Part shown: in pieces, positions 19,277 through 27,983 of the stretch
Numbering within the stretch: the first letter of the stretch is position 1
Layout: every line of letters begins with the position of its first letter
Made by a program: the position numbers and the translations under genes
The notes under the pieces: generated by a model
Database searches by the model: none
Seen by the model: the letters and a program-made list of their open reading frames with translations, nothing else
Told to the model about the DNA's origin: nothing
From: Ruegeria atlantica
Lineage (GTDB): Bacteria > Pseudomonadota > Alphaproteobacteria > Rhodobacterales > Rhodobacteraceae
Reading direction: 5' to 3'
Length of the DNA stretch: 64,000 nucleotides
Assembly: GCF_013032005.1 (NCBI RefSeq)
Contig: NZ_WQBE01000003.1
Location: 186,001-250,000, forward strand

Positions 19277-20334
19277 CGCCCCTGCCCTGTCACCTCGCGG
19301 ATCAGGCCGCGCCGGGTGAACCGGTCGATATTGCGCTGTACGGCTGCACGTGACGCTTTTGTCAGTTCCTCGGCCAGTGGGGCCGAAACCATGGGCCAGG
19401 CAGTCAGAACGTCGATCAACAAAGGCGGTGTCCGCCCGCTCAGCCCGCTGGTTGCCTCGCGCGCGCGTTGTTCCCAAGCGCTGACCCGATCAAGATGCAT
19501 CAGCGCGGCTAAGGTTGCCTGCCCTGCCCCTCTGATCCAGGCCGAAAGCTTTTCGTCTACCTCGCCAACCCCGCGCAGCGCCCCGGGACCGGACAGCGCC
19601 AAAGGCATGAACGTCGCCCCGCCCCGCCCCATCGTTGCCGCGTGGCGGGCCGCGATAATTGCGGCTTCGGTATCCTGCCCGATCCCCTGAGACAGCGCGC
19701 GCCAGGCATGGAACCCCATGGCCGCCTGTGTCACCGGATGCAAGCCTTCGGCATTGCGCATCACTTCGGCCAGATCGGCCACTGCCTCGGGGATGTCTTC
19801 GATACCTTGCGCCATGCGATCCAAAAAGGCGGTCAGGCCAATTTCCCATCCATCCGAAGACGGGCCCGGTCCGGAAGTTAAACGCCGTACCGCCCAACCG
19901 GCCCGAAACAAAGCCTGAACGTCATCACCGGTTGCACCGATCCGCAGACCGGTCCACAACGCCAGCCGGTCAACACTGATCCGGTCCCCGGTCCACCAGC
20001 CCAGATCGGATACATCCATCAGCGCCAGCCGATGCGTCCATCCATCCGGTCCGGCCCGCAACCTCTCATCCAAAGCACCGAAAATTGCCGCTAGGTCGGC
20101 AAGTTCAAAAGACAGCTCGGCCTGAGCCGCACGCCAATCGCGCGGATCGAACAGCAAACGGCGATCCACTTTCGGGCCTGGGGGCAAAAAATCCTCGACC
20201 GCCTCTTCATCCTCGGGCGGCAGAAACCACAAGTCATCGTCTTCGGGCGGGTCCACATCATAGATACTGGGAGGGCCTACCGCATCGGCGTCCTCATCCG
20301 GATCAGGCATGACAGGCTTTTTCTTCATACCCAT
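19249..20334 (-). CDS. DUF1612/RHE_PE00001-like protein with C-terminal helix-turn-helix
   Basis: 361 residues. A very acidic, Pro-rich N-terminal tail (1-55) precedes a helical region starting near FELADLAAIFGALDERLRAGP, resembling the LARLDERLRAS segment of DUF1612-type proteins. The C-terminal ~60 residues (PPLLIDVLTAWPMVSAPLAE, then RRGLIREVTGQGRYRVW) look like the winged-helix end of that family. Such proteins are common on rhizobial and Rhodobacteraceae plasmids and have no established function. DNA binding is inferred from the HTH-like end. The family call rests on recognised motif similarity and would need a profile search. Confidence 0.55.
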   Translation of the reverse strand: MGMKKKPVMPDPDEDADAVGPPSIYDVDPPEDDDLWFLPPEDEEAVEDFLPPGPKVDRRLLFDPRDWRAAQAELSFELADLAAIFGALDERLRAGPDGWTHRLALMDVSDLGWWTGDRISVDRLALWTGLRIGATGDDVQALFRAGWAVRRLTSGPGPSSDGWEIGLTAFLDRMAQGIEDIPEAVADLAEVMRNAEGLHPVTQAAMGFHAWRALSQGIGQDTEAAIIAARHAATMGRGGATFMPLALSGPGALRGVGEVDEKLSAWIRGAGQATLAALMHLDRVSAWEQRAREATSGLSGRTPPLLIDVLTAWPMVSAPLAEELTKASRAAVQRNIDRFTRRGLIREVTGQGRYRVWTAAL

Positions 20335-20386
20335 TATATTTCGAGGATTTGCCCCGCTTCACAAGGCGTTTTTGCGCACTACGCGT

Positions 20387-21127
20387 TTAACCCGCAAATC
20401 TTTCAGTAAGAAAATCCAGCTGACCGCTCAGATCGGTCTGATCGTTGCTGCCGATCAGCATGTAGCCATATCCGTCCTGCGCCCAGTTGGCTGTGACCAA
20501 TCCGCTCAGCACGGCCTGTTGCACGTCCTTGTTCGGCGCGCCCTCACCCTGTCGGATGACACAAAAGGCAAAGGGCCGACCTTCCGCATCGGCAAACACC
20601 ACCTGAACCAACGGCTTGCCCTTAAATGACAGGACCTGCGCGCGTTTCAGCTCCATCCCCGGCAGGGTTTCAAGCTCTTCGCGGTTCAACGACCGACCCA
20701 GCTGTGCCTCAGCCTGCGCGAACTGCTCGTCTAAAGCCTGAGAGGAACTGTCCAGCGACGCAATCGTCTCAGGCACATACAACGACTGATAAATCGCTGC
20801 CTGTTGAACCCAGCCCAGCGGCTCGGGACGGGTCGCCCAAAAGGTCGCCGACGCGGCAATGATCGCGACCGAAGCCGCAACGGCAAGCAGACGCAGCCCA
20901 CCACCGGCTCGCACGACCGGGACCACCGGCTGGGGCAAATCAACCTGGGGCGTTTCCACTGGCACACGTTCGAAAACCGCCTGCACCACAGGTGCGAACG
21001 GGTCCAGCGCCATCAGGCGCTGTTCCAATGCGGGATCCGCCTCAACCGCGCTTTCGATCGCGGCGGCTTCGGCCTCATCCAGTTTGCCTTCCAGATACGC
21101 CAACAGCGTCTCGTCGGAAAACTTCAT
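20387..21127 (-). CDS. Putative membrane anti-sigma factor
   Basis: 246 residues. The N-terminal ~55 residues (DETLLAYLEGKLDEAEAAAIE, then ALEQRLMALDPF) resemble the cytoplasmic sigma-binding domain of anti-sigma factors but lack the zinc-binding His/Cys motif. One membrane helix (about 78-97) and a periplasmic domain of about 145 residues follow. It overlaps the stop of the sigma gene by 4 bases (ATGA), the typical sigma/anti-sigma arrangement. By family analogy it holds the sigma factor at the membrane until a periplasmic signal releases it. Other single-pass sensors are possible. Confidence 0.7.
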   Translation of the reverse strand: MKFSDETLLAYLEGKLDEAEAAAIESAVEADPALEQRLMALDPFAPVVQAVFERVPVETPQVDLPQPVVPVVRAGGGLRLLAVAASVAIIAASATFWATRPEPLGWVQQAAIYQSLYVPETIASLDSSSQALDEQFAQAEAQLGRSLNREELETLPGMELKRAQVLSFKGKPLVQVVFADAEGRPFAFCVIRQGEGAPNKDVQQAVLSGLVTANWAQDGYGYMLIGSNDQTDLSGQLDFLTERFAG

Positions 21128-21660
21128 TTGCCACTCCGTCGAACGGTGTCTGCCGCCTCATGCTGCATCACAGTTTTCAGTTTCTGCCGGGCATTAGACA
21201 ACCGGCTCATGATAGTTCCTATCGGCACCTCCAGCAACGCGGCAGCTTCGCGGTAGCTATAGCCCTCGACAAACACAAGCACGACCGTCTCCCGCTGCGC
21301 CTCTGGCAGCTGCATCACTTGTGTAAACACTTCAGTGGCGAAAATATTCGTTTCTGAATCGTTTCCGGGTGCAATTAAGTCTGCTTCGGGTGTCACGGAC
21401 AGCGCCTGCGCCTTGCGAACCGAACGCGCCCGTACCTCATTCAACCAGATCGAGCGGCAGATCGTCATCAGCCAGCTATCCAGCCGGTCATGTGACGTGA
21501 CCTGGTGGTGTCGCTCCAACGCGCGCAGACATGTGGATTGTAGCAGATCGTCGGCCACGTCGGATGCGCCGGACAGTGCCAACCCAAACCGCCAGACGCG
21601 TTTCGAATGCATCTGGATCGCGCCGCGCACGGCCTGTTCCGAACTAATCTCACCACCCAT
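21124..21660 (-). CDS. ECF-type RNA polymerase sigma factor
   Basis: 178 residues from the ATG at 21660; another ATG at 21726 (200 residues) is possible but overlaps the leader of the divergent gene, and the frame stays open further upstream inside that gene. Region 2 is ADDLLQSTCLRALERHH (about 30-50) with DSWLMTICRSIWLNEVRAR. Region 4 is LPEAQRETVVLVFVEGYSYREAAALLEVPIGTIMSRLSNARQKL (about 118-161). It recruits RNA polymerase to a stress regulon. It is paired with the anti-sigma gene and divergent from the YceI-cytochrome c gene, a plausible target. Confidence 0.88.
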   Translation of the reverse strand: MGGEISSEQAVRGAIQMHSKRVWRFGLALSGASDVADDLLQSTCLRALERHHQVTSHDRLDSWLMTICRSIWLNEVRARSVRKAQALSVTPEADLIAPGNDSETNIFATEVFTQVMQLPEAQRETVVLVFVEGYSYREAAALLEVPIGTIMSRLSNARQKLKTVMQHEAADTVRRSGK

Positions 21661-21744
21661 CGAATAAATCGCGACCTGTGTGTGTTTGCTTTCCACGGAC
21701 CGGGCCCGCGGGGTCAGGACTGACATAACCCGAGGAGGAAAGAA

Positions 21745-22683
21745 ATGAAACTTCTGTTGAAGGCAGTCACGATTGCGTCGGCAATTGTTGCAACCCCGGC
21801 GCTGGCGGACGGCTGGACCCTTGTCCCCGAAGGATCGCATCTGGCCTATGGGACCATCAAGAAAGACACCGTGGGCGAGGTCAATTCCTTCACCAACCTC
21901 AGCGGTCATGTCAGCCCGGACGGCAAGGCCGAGATTCAAATCGACCTGTCCTCGGTCGAGACCAATATCGACATCCGTAACGAACGTATGATTGAGTACG
22001 TGTTTCGCAAAGCAGGTACTGCGGCGCTGACGGTCACGTTTGACATGGCCGAAGTCTCAAGTCTGGGTATTGGCGAAACCACCACCGTCGATACCGAGGC
22101 CGTGTTGTCCCTGGCTGGAACGGATGTGGCCTTCAATGCCGAGATGTTTGTGGCCCGCCTTTCTGAGTCCTCGGTGATGGTGTCGACCAACGACATGGTG
22201 TTCATCAGCGCCGAAGACGCAGGCGTGAATGCTGGGGTCGACAAACTGATGGAGTTGGCCAGCCTGCCCGGCATCACTCGCACGGTTCCGGTGACGGCCC
22301 GGCTGATCTTCAACTTGGATGGCGAACAGGCTGCGGTTGCCCCTGCTGCCCCGGTTGCCGTCGCCGCAGTGGAAGGAGACATCAAGGCGGGTAAGAAAGT
22401 GTTCCGCAAATGCAGCGCCTGCCACAAGCTTGAGCAAGACCGCCACACTGTCGGTCCGTCACTGCACGGGGTTATCGGCGCTACAGCCGGTCAGGCGGAC
22501 GGGTTCCGGTATTCGGCCCAATTGCAAGAGTCTGGCATCGTCTGGACCGCTGACACCCTGACCGCGTTCCTGTCTGACCCGCGCGGCACGATCCCCGGTA
22601 ACAAGATGCAGTTTCCCGGCCTGAAAAAGGACGAGGATATCACCAACCTGATCGCCTATCTGCAGGCCGAAGCGCAGGGCTGA
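21745..22683 (+). CDS. Exported YceI domain fused to a class I cytochrome c
   Basis: 312 residues with GAGGAGG upstream. A signal peptide (1-21, ALA-D) precedes a YceI lipocalin-like domain (about 22-192; GWTLVPEGSHLAYGTIK, VETNIDIRNERM), which in relatives binds isoprenoid or quinone-like lipids. An Ala/Pro/Val linker (about 195-209) leads to a cytochrome c domain (210-312) with haem site C223-S-A-C226-H227 and likely Met ligand M288 in GNKM. A periplasmic redox protein that binds a lipid is inferred. It is divergent from an ECF sigma/anti-sigma pair, which suggests envelope or redox stress control. Confidence 0.85.
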   Translation: MKLLLKAVTIASAIVATPALADGWTLVPEGSHLAYGTIKKDTVGEVNSFTNLSGHVSPDGKAEIQIDLSSVETNIDIRNERMIEYVFRKAGTAALTVTFDMAEVSSLGIGETTTVDTEAVLSLAGTDVAFNAEMFVARLSESSVMVSTNDMVFISAEDAGVNAGVDKLMELASLPGITRTVPVTARLIFNLDGEQAAVAPAAPVAVAAVEGDIKAGKKVFRKCSACHKLEQDRHTVGPSLHGVIGATAGQADGFRYSAQLQESGIVWTADTLTAFLSDPRGTIPGNKMQFPGLKKDEDITNLIAYLQAEAQG

Positions 22684-22688
22684 TCCCG

Positions 22689-22708
22689 AACCCGGCGAAA
22701 ACCGGGTT
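22689..22708 (+). terminator. Hairpin terminator after the YceI-cytochrome c gene
   Basis: Arms AACCCGG (22689-22695) and CCGGGTT (22702-22708) enclose a six-base loop, followed by a short T-rich stretch (TTTCCTTT). It begins 6 bases after the stop codon. Confidence 0.6.
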
Positions 22709-22768
22709 TCCTTTGCCCGCTCTGCCACGCTATCCCTTGTCTCAGTCACGATGAGGGAGACGCAGGGC

Positions 22769-23800
22769 ATGAGCGAAACGGTCAAACTGTCATTGGACGA
22801 AGTCCGAGACCTCAGCCTTTCTATTTTGACCACGTCTGGTTTCGGGCCGGATCATGCCGCAGCGATCGCCGATACGCTAACCACCTGTCAAATCGATGAT
22901 TGCCAATCACATGGATTGTTCCGCCTGTTCATGTGCGCCGACACGATAAATGCGGGTCAGATCGACGGGCATGCAGAGCCAGTCCTTGAACCGTCGGATA
23001 ACGCAGTCGTTCGGGTTGATGCGCAGGGCGGGATGTCCCTGCTGGCGTTCGAAAAAGCGCTGCCGGTTTTGATCGAGAAAACCCGCACCCACGGCATCGC
23101 CGCCATGGCGATCAACCGGTGTTTCCATTTCTCGGCACTCTGGCCCGAGGTGGAGCGTCTGTCCGCGGTCGGTCTGGCGGCGATGGCGATGGGCCCCAGT
23201 CACGCTTGGGTTGCCCCGGCCGGCGGCACGCGTGGTAGCCTTGGCACCAACCCGCTGGCTTTCAGTTGGCCTCGCCAGAATAAAGACCCGTTTACCTTCG
23301 ATTTCGCCACCAGCGCCTTTGCCCGGGGCGAGATCGAACTGTACCACCGCGCAGGCAAGCCCCTGCCCGAAGGTGTCGCCATCGACAAACACGGCAACCC
23401 GACCACCGATCCACAGGCCGCGATGGACGGTGCGATGCTGACCTTTGGCAGCTACAAGGGCTCGGCCCTGTCGATTATGATCGAACTGCTGGCCGGTCCG
23501 CTAATCGATGATCTAACCAGTCTGGAAAGCATGGAATTCGCCGATGGTGCCGGCGGCGCACCTTATCACGGGGAAATCCTGCTGGCCTTCGATCCTGCGC
23601 AATTCAGCGGCGGTCGAGTCGATGAGAATGACGCGCGGGCCGAGCGTTTGTTCGCCGATATCACCGATCAGGGAGCGCGTCTGCCGTCGCAACGGCGCTT
23701 TGCCGCGCGGGCCCGCAACACCGAACGTGGCTATGTCGAGGTTGCCAAGACCCTGCACGACGACCTGCAGGCTTTGGCCGAACAGGCGCAGGCACGCTAA
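22769..23800 (+). CDS. Ldh-family NAD(P)-dependent oxidoreductase (malate/L-lactate dehydrogenase-like)
   Basis: 343 residues from the ATG at 22769, chosen over the ATG at 22751 because the GGGAGA and CAGGG purine stretches fit it. The protein belongs to the Ldh_2 family: a [11 protein letters not shown] motif near residue 45 (family His), [26 protein letters not shown] and [18 protein letters not shown]. Members reduce 2-oxo or cyclic imino acids such as delta1-piperideine-2-carboxylate, ureidoglycolate or sulfolactate. The substrate is not determined here. tex follows 64 bases downstream. Confidence 0.85.
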   Translation: MSETVKLSLDEVRDLSLSILTTSGFGPDHAAAIADTLTTCQIDDCQSHGLFRLFMCADTINAGQIDGHAEPVLEPSDNAVVRVDAQGGMSLLAFEKALPVLIEKTRTHGIAAMAINRCFHFSALWPEVERLSAVGLAAMAMGPSHAWVAPAGGTRGSLGTNPLAFSWPRQNKDPFTFDFATSAFARGEIELYHRAGKPLPEGVAIDKHGNPTTDPQAAMDGAMLTFGSYKGSALSIMIELLAGPLIDDLTSLESMEFADGAGGAPYHGEILLAFDPAQFSGGRVDENDARAERLFADITDQGARLPSQRRFAARARNTERGYVEVAKTLHDDLQALAEQAQAR

Positions 23801-23864
23801 AGCCTCTTTCCCTTGGCGATGTGGCTGGCTAAGAAGTCCCTCCAGACATATTCAGGAGGCCCCC

Positions 23865-26171
23865 TTGGACCGCATCGCCCGCACCATCGCCACCGAAATC
23901 AATGCCCGCCCCGAACAGGTGGGGGCCGCGGTGAAATTGCTGGACGAAGGGGCCACCGTGCCTTTTGTCGCCCGCTACCGCAAAGAGGTGACGGGTGGGC
24001 TGGACGACACCCAACTGCGCACCCTGTCTGACCGCCTGACCTATCTGCGAGAACTGGAAGCGCGGCGCGAGACGATCCTGGGCTCGATCAAAGATCAGGG
24101 CAAGCTGACCGACGATCTGGTCAAATCCATCGCGCAGGCCGATACCAAGGCGCAGCTGGAAGACATTTACCTGCCCTACAAACCCAAGCGCCGCACCAAG
24201 GCGATGATTGCCCGCGAGAATGGGTTGGAACCGCTGGCGGATGCCATTCTGGCGGATCGGTCGGCTTACCCAGAAATTCTGGCGCAGGGCTATGTCACCG
24301 AAGCAGTGGCAACCGTCAAGGACGCGCTGAACGGCGCGCGGGACATCATCACCGAACGGCTGACGGAAAACGCCGCCCTACTGGGTGAGCTGCGCAATTT
24401 CATGCAGCATGAGGCCCTGCTGACTTCCAAGGTGATTGACGGCAAGGAGCAGGAAGGCGCGAAGTTCAGCGACTATTTCAATCATTCGGAGCTGTGGGCC
24501 AAAACCCCGTCACACCGTGCATTGGCAATGCTGCGCGCTTCGAAAGAAGGGATCGTGACGCTGGACATCGCGCCGGAACCCGAAACCGGCGCCGCCCGTG
24601 CCGAAGCGATTGTCGCCGCGCACCTTCACACACGTGGAGACGGCCCCGGAGACAAATGGCTGCGCAAAGTGGCGGGCTGGACGTGGCGTGTGAAACTGTC
24701 GCTATCGATGATGGTAGAGCTGATGGCAGATCTGCGCAGCCGGGCGCAGGACGAGGCAATCAATGTTTTCTCACGCAATCTCAAAGACTTATTGTTCTCA
24801 GCACCCGCGGGGGCAAAGGCAACACTGGGTCTTGACCCTGGCATTCGAACTGGCGTCAAGGCTGCGGTGGTTGATGCCACGGGCAAGGTGGTCGCGACGG
24901 ACACGCTCTATCCGTTTCAGCCCAAGAATGATGTGCGCGGCGCGCAGGCCGCAATCTTGAACCTGATCGCCAACCACCAGATCGAACTGATCGCCATCGG
25001 GAATGGCACCGCCAGCCGCGAGACCGAGAAACTGGTGGGTGATACGCTGAAACTGTTGCCCAAAACCGTTTCGGCCCCGACCAAGGTTGTTGTGTCCGAG
25101 GCTGGCGCGTCGGTCTATTCAGCCTCAGAACTGGCCGCGCGTGAGTTTCCCGATCTTGACGTATCGCTGCGCGGCGCGGTGTCTATCGCCCGTCGCCTGC
25201 AGGACCCGTTGGCCGAACTGGTGAAGATCGAACCCAAATCCATTGGCGTCGGTCAATACCAACATGACGTGGACCAGCACAGGTTGTCTCAATCTCTGGC
25301 CTCGGTGATCGAAGATGTGGTGAACGCGGTGGGGGTTGATCTGAATACCGCCTCGGCCCCCCTGCTCTCTCATGTTTCGGGATTGGGGCCCGGACTGGCC
25401 GAAGCAATCGTCATGCATCGTGACCTGAATGGTGCATTTCTGTCGCGCAAGGAGCTGCTGAAAGTCGCCCGCTTAGGCCCGCGCGCTTATGAGCAATGTG
25501 CTGGCTTTTTGCGCATTCAGGATGGGGCGGAACCATTGGACGCGTCGTCGGTTCACCCCGAAGCCTATGACGTGGCCCGCCGTGTTGTCTCGGCCTGCGG
25601 GCGCGACATCCGCCAGATCATGGGCCATGACGGTGCACTGAAAGGATTGCGCGCCGAGCAATTTGTTAACGAAACCTTCGGCCTGCCGACTGTACAGGAC
25701 ATATTTGCGGAACTTGAAAAACCCGGTCGTGACCCCCGCCCCAGCTTCGTTACCGCCTCATTTGCCGATGGTGTTGAAGAGATCACCGACCTAAAACCGG
25801 GCATGGTTCTGGAAGGCACGGTGACTAACGTCGCCGCCTTCGGTGCTTTTGTGGATATCGGTGTGCATCAGGACGGGCTTGTCCATGTCAGCCAACTGGC
25901 CGACCGCTTCGTCAAGGACCCACATGAGGTGGTCAAAACAGGACAGGTGGTCCGGGTCACGGTGGTTGAAGTGGATGTACCCCGCAAACGGATTGGCCTG
26001 ACCATGCGCAATGACGGCGGCACGTCTGCACGTGAAGATCGGGCCAGCAGGGGTCCGAAAAAGAGTTCTGGTCCAGCAAAAGCCAAGGGATCACAACGCG
26101 CAAAATCTGAGGGTAATGCGCACAACAACGCATTCGCTGATGCGTTGAAGTCTGCAATGAAGAATCGTTAA
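23865..26171 (+). CDS. tex: Tex family S1 RNA-binding transcription accessory protein
   Basis: 768 residues from a TTG at 23865 with AGGAGG 6 bases upstream; the open frame further upstream lies inside the preceding gene. The order is typical: N-terminal helical Tex domain ([37 protein letters not shown]), YqgF/RuvX-like nuclease fold ([17 protein letters not shown], about 322-440), helix-hairpin-helix repeats ([20 protein letters not shown]), and a C-terminal S1 domain (about 640-710; [32 protein letters not shown]). It ends in a basic tail. Tex is a conserved nucleic-acid-binding factor implicated in transcription and toxin gene expression. Confidence 0.96.
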   Translation: MDRIARTIATEINARPEQVGAAVKLLDEGATVPFVARYRKEVTGGLDDTQLRTLSDRLTYLRELEARRETILGSIKDQGKLTDDLVKSIAQADTKAQLEDIYLPYKPKRRTKAMIARENGLEPLADAILADRSAYPEILAQGYVTEAVATVKDALNGARDIITERLTENAALLGELRNFMQHEALLTSKVIDGKEQEGAKFSDYFNHSELWAKTPSHRALAMLRASKEGIVTLDIAPEPETGAARAEAIVAAHLHTRGDGPGDKWLRKVAGWTWRVKLSLSMMVELMADLRSRAQDEAINVFSRNLKDLLFSAPAGAKATLGLDPGIRTGVKAAVVDATGKVVATDTLYPFQPKNDVRGAQAAILNLIANHQIELIAIGNGTASRETEKLVGDTLKLLPKTVSAPTKVVVSEAGASVYSASELAAREFPDLDVSLRGAVSIARRLQDPLAELVKIEPKSIGVGQYQHDVDQHRLSQSLASVIEDVVNAVGVDLNTASAPLLSHVSGLGPGLAEAIVMHRDLNGAFLSRKELLKVARLGPRAYEQCAGFLRIQDGAEPLDASSVHPEAYDVARRVVSACGRDIRQIMGHDGALKGLRAEQFVNETFGLPTVQDIFAELEKPGRDPRPSFVTASFADGVEEITDLKPGMVLEGTVTNVAAFGAFVDIGVHQDGLVHVSQLADRFVKDPHEVVKTGQVVRVTVVEVDVPRKRIGLTMRNDGGTSAREDRASRGPKKSSGPAKAKGSQRAKSEGNAHNNAFADALKSAMKNR

Positions 26172-26209
26172 TGGTGTAGTGCGTCGCCGAAAGCGCCAAC
26201 AATTGACGC

Positions 26210-27469
26210 TTAGGCGAATGCGTCCGGCTCAAGCTCTTCCCAGAAATCAAAGATGGCGTTGGCGTTCAGACCAGAGCGCCAACCATGCGCGCGGAAGTGT
26301 TCCCGGTCCAGATCATTGTCGAGCCCGGCCATAAACAACCGTTTGTCCGCGTCCCTCTGTGTTGGGTTTCGCCGCGAAACCAGTTCTTCAACGATAGACA
26401 ACTTCCGCGACCGTTCGGTACGTTCCGCCGCCCGGGCAGCGTAAGCCTGGTCTTCCTGTGCTTTCTCGGCGTCCCGCACTCGCGCTGATTCGATGGCTTC
26501 GGGGCTGGGTTCAGGCGGAGAATCGTTTTCCTGCGGTTGATAGTCGTCGCGCAAGGCGGCGGACAAATATCCAACCGTTGATTTCACATCCCCCTGCCCG
26601 CTTACATAATCCAATTTTTGCTGCACATAGTCTTCACCATGTTCCGCAATCCACTGTCGCGCCAACCGGTCGGACACCCCTTGCTTACGGAGCGTCTTGT
26701 AAACTTGCAGATTGCGGACGCCATCGCTGTCATCGATTTCGAACATCGCCTTCTGTGGATTGCCTTTAATCAGAAACCGGATATCCGTGACCGTGCGGCC
26801 CTTTTTTTGAAACTGTGGCTCTATCAGTATGTCCGAACTTTTGTTCACCTCAGCCACAGCGGGTTTGATGATCTTGGCGTTGAGGTGTTTGAAGCTGCCG
26901 TAATAGTCGCTGCCGTCTACCCCCATGAGTTTGCGGAACACGTCCAGCGCCCACCAACCCGTAGAACCGGTTCTGACGAACCTATAACAATTCTCATACA
27001 GCGCCAGGCCATGCCCAGAGCTAAAGTTCCTTTGGATCTGCACATTGATCAGGGCATAGATTTTCGGATCATAGAGCTTTTGGGCCAGCGCCGGGGAGTA
27101 GGCGTATTCACAGACCCCGTTCTTCAGCTTGGCAAAGCTGAGCAATGAGGACACGCCCCACTCTTGTCTGCCCTGCTCATCCAACATGTCCCATTCCGCG
27201 ACGGTTTCGGCCAGCGCTCGCAAACTCGCCCGCAGCGTATCGAAGTCGTTTGAATTATAGCCGACCATCATCGCAAGCGTCCGCGCGTCGATAGTATGTG
27301 TCTGCGCCGAGGTTAGTGCGTCATACGCGTTTAACAACAGGACATTCGAGAGCTTACGCTGCAAAAGCGTAAGCTTGCCGCTGATGTGAATCGCGGCGAC
27401 GTTTTTCTTGACCGTCTCCCGGCGCAATGCACCAGAGAGCTGATCCATATCCAATTGTGTATCCGGCAT
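26210..27469 (-). CDS. Rep_3-superfamily replication initiator (RepB-type plasmid Rep)
   Basis: 419 residues from the ATG at 27469; an ATG at 27544 would start inside the upstream operator palindrome. Two winged-helix domains typical of Rep_3/pi-type initiators are visible. WH1 has KKNVAAIHISGKLTLLQRK and VLLLNAYDAL (about 20-50). WH2 covers about 135-240 (ALYENCYRFVRTGSTGWWALDVFRKLMG, FKHLNAKIIKPAVAEVN). A long charged C-terminal region follows. As monomers these proteins bind iterons to open the origin; as dimers they repress their own gene through an inverted repeat, and both site types lie upstream. One parS candidate is inside the gene. Confidence 0.88.
   Translation of the reverse strand: MPDTQLDMDQLSGALRRETVKKNVAAIHISGKLTLLQRKLSNVLLLNAYDALTSAQTHTIDARTLAMMVGYNSNDFDTLRASLRALAETVAEWDMLDEQGRQEWGVSSLLSFAKLKNGVCEYAYSPALAQKLYDPKIYALINVQIQRNFSSGHGLALYENCYRFVRTGSTGWWALDVFRKLMGVDGSDYYGSFKHLNAKIIKPAVAEVNKSSDILIEPQFQKKGRTVTDIRFLIKGNPQKAMFEIDDSDGVRNLQVYKTLRKQGVSDRLARQWIAEHGEDYVQQKLDYVSGQGDVKSTVGYLSAALRDDYQPQENDSPPEPSPEAIESARVRDAEKAQEDQAYAARAAERTERSRKLSIVEELVSRRNPTQRDADKRLFMAGLDNDLDREHFRAHGWRSGLNANAIFDFWEELEPDAFA
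26365..26381 (-). repeat. Candidate parS copy 1 (inside rep)
   Basis: On the minus strand this reads GGTTTCGCGGCGAAACC, preceded by CT: a 17-bp near-perfect palindrome around a single central base, identical to the copy inside parB. In rep it encodes part of Leu-Val-Ser-Arg-Arg-Asn; in parB the same bases are read in another frame. The conservation is therefore at DNA level. The arms resemble the GTTTC/GAAAC arms of chromosomal parS. Confidence 0.75.
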
Positions 27470-27530
27470 GATTCTGCCTGGCTGCTCGTTTTGGTATTTC
27501 TTGCACAAAAAGTACCCATGGATCAATTCT

Positions 27531-27578
27531 ATTTGGGTACCCAAATACAGGAAAGAGGGAATCCTGTATCTGGGTACC
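27531..27578. promoter_or_regulatory. Inverted-repeat operator upstream of rep
   Basis: Two copies of CCTGTATYTGGGTACC face each other: one on the minus strand (27551 to 27536), one on the plus strand (27563-27578), 11 bases apart. The left copy overlaps a perfect 16-bp palindrome ATTTGGGTACCCAAAT (27531-27546). It lies about 65-110 bases before the Rep start. Rep_3 initiators typically repress their own promoter through such an inverted repeat related to the iterons. A third copy (CCTGTAGACGGGTACC, 27750-27765) lies in direct orientation beside the iterons. Confidence 0.7.
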
Positions 27579-27598
27579 TGACCTGAAAATCCTCGCAG

Positions 27599-27607
27599 TT
27601 ATCCACA
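27599..27607 (+). promoter_or_regulatory. DnaA box
   Basis: TTATCCACA, an exact match to the strong DnaA-binding consensus, lies between the Rep operator and the iterons, as in many iteron plasmids that need host DnaA for opening. A one-mismatch copy (TGTGGAAAA on the plus strand) lies near 27952. Confidence 0.65.
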
Positions 27608-27759
27608 GAACCGGATCGAGGGTCGCCCAATTAGAGGGTTTTACATGTTCTGCGACCCGGCGAAAAACGAAAATTTAGGGTCTAATCTGGTCGAAATTTC
27701 AGCGTCCTGCGAATCGGCCCCCTTCTTCCTGAAACTCGGCACTCGGCAACCTGTAGACG

Positions 27760-27803
27760 GGTACCTTTGATACCGGAATCTGGTCCCTTTCATACCGTAA
27801 ACA
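27760..27803 (+). repeat. Two 22-bp iteron-like direct repeats
   Basis: GGTACCTTTGATACCG at 27760 and GGTCCCTTTCATACCG at 27782 share 14 of 16 bases with an exact 22-bp period, two turns of the helix. The next period begins with GGT at 27804 but then diverges. The GGTACC core is shared with the Rep operator, so the same protein probably binds both. Confidence 0.6.
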
Positions 27804-27915
27804 GGTGCTGAAGTGAATTTAAGTTGTTGGCTTTAAACATTATTTTTCTCGTAAAGATTCTAAAACATCTAAAATAAATAAACTCTTTGTTGGCTCTGGT
27901 GTTGCCTATTTTACT

Positions 27916-27932
27916 GGTTTCGTGGCGAAACC
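27916..27932 (+). repeat. Candidate parS copy 2 (upstream of parA)
   Basis: GGTTTCGTGGCGAAACC, preceded by CT, differs by one central base from the two coding copies. It stands 52-68 bases before the parA start in non-coding DNA, where ParB binding could also regulate parAB. Centres of the three copies are 1551 and 1572 bases apart. Confidence 0.75.
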
Positions 27933-27983
27933 CACTCAGAGAGGCTTATTCTGTGGAAAACTCTCACTCTGAGGATAGCGTCA

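Larger units (their letters stand above)
27547..27983. other. Probable plasmid origin of replication (oriV)
   Basis: Non-coding region between rep and parA with the parts of an iteron origin. A perfect DnaA box TTATCCACA lies at 27599-27607. Two 22-bp iteron-like direct repeats lie at 27760-27803. An AT-rich stretch of roughly 80 bases (about 27811-27890) could serve as the DNA unwinding element. A parS candidate lies at 27916. The Rep operator borders it on the rep side. Base composition is clearly more AT-rich than the flanking genes. Origin function is inferred from layout. Confidence 0.7.

Noticed and set aside
21661-21939. Upstream extension of the ECF sigma factor
   Set aside because: The extra residues run back through the divergent YceI gene and its leader and show no sigma-factor features. 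A start at 21726 remains possible.
27469-27544. Rep translation start at the ATG at 27544
   Set aside because: This ATG lies inside the operator palindrome and the added residues show no family features; the ATG at 27469 leads directly into the Rep_3 N-terminus.
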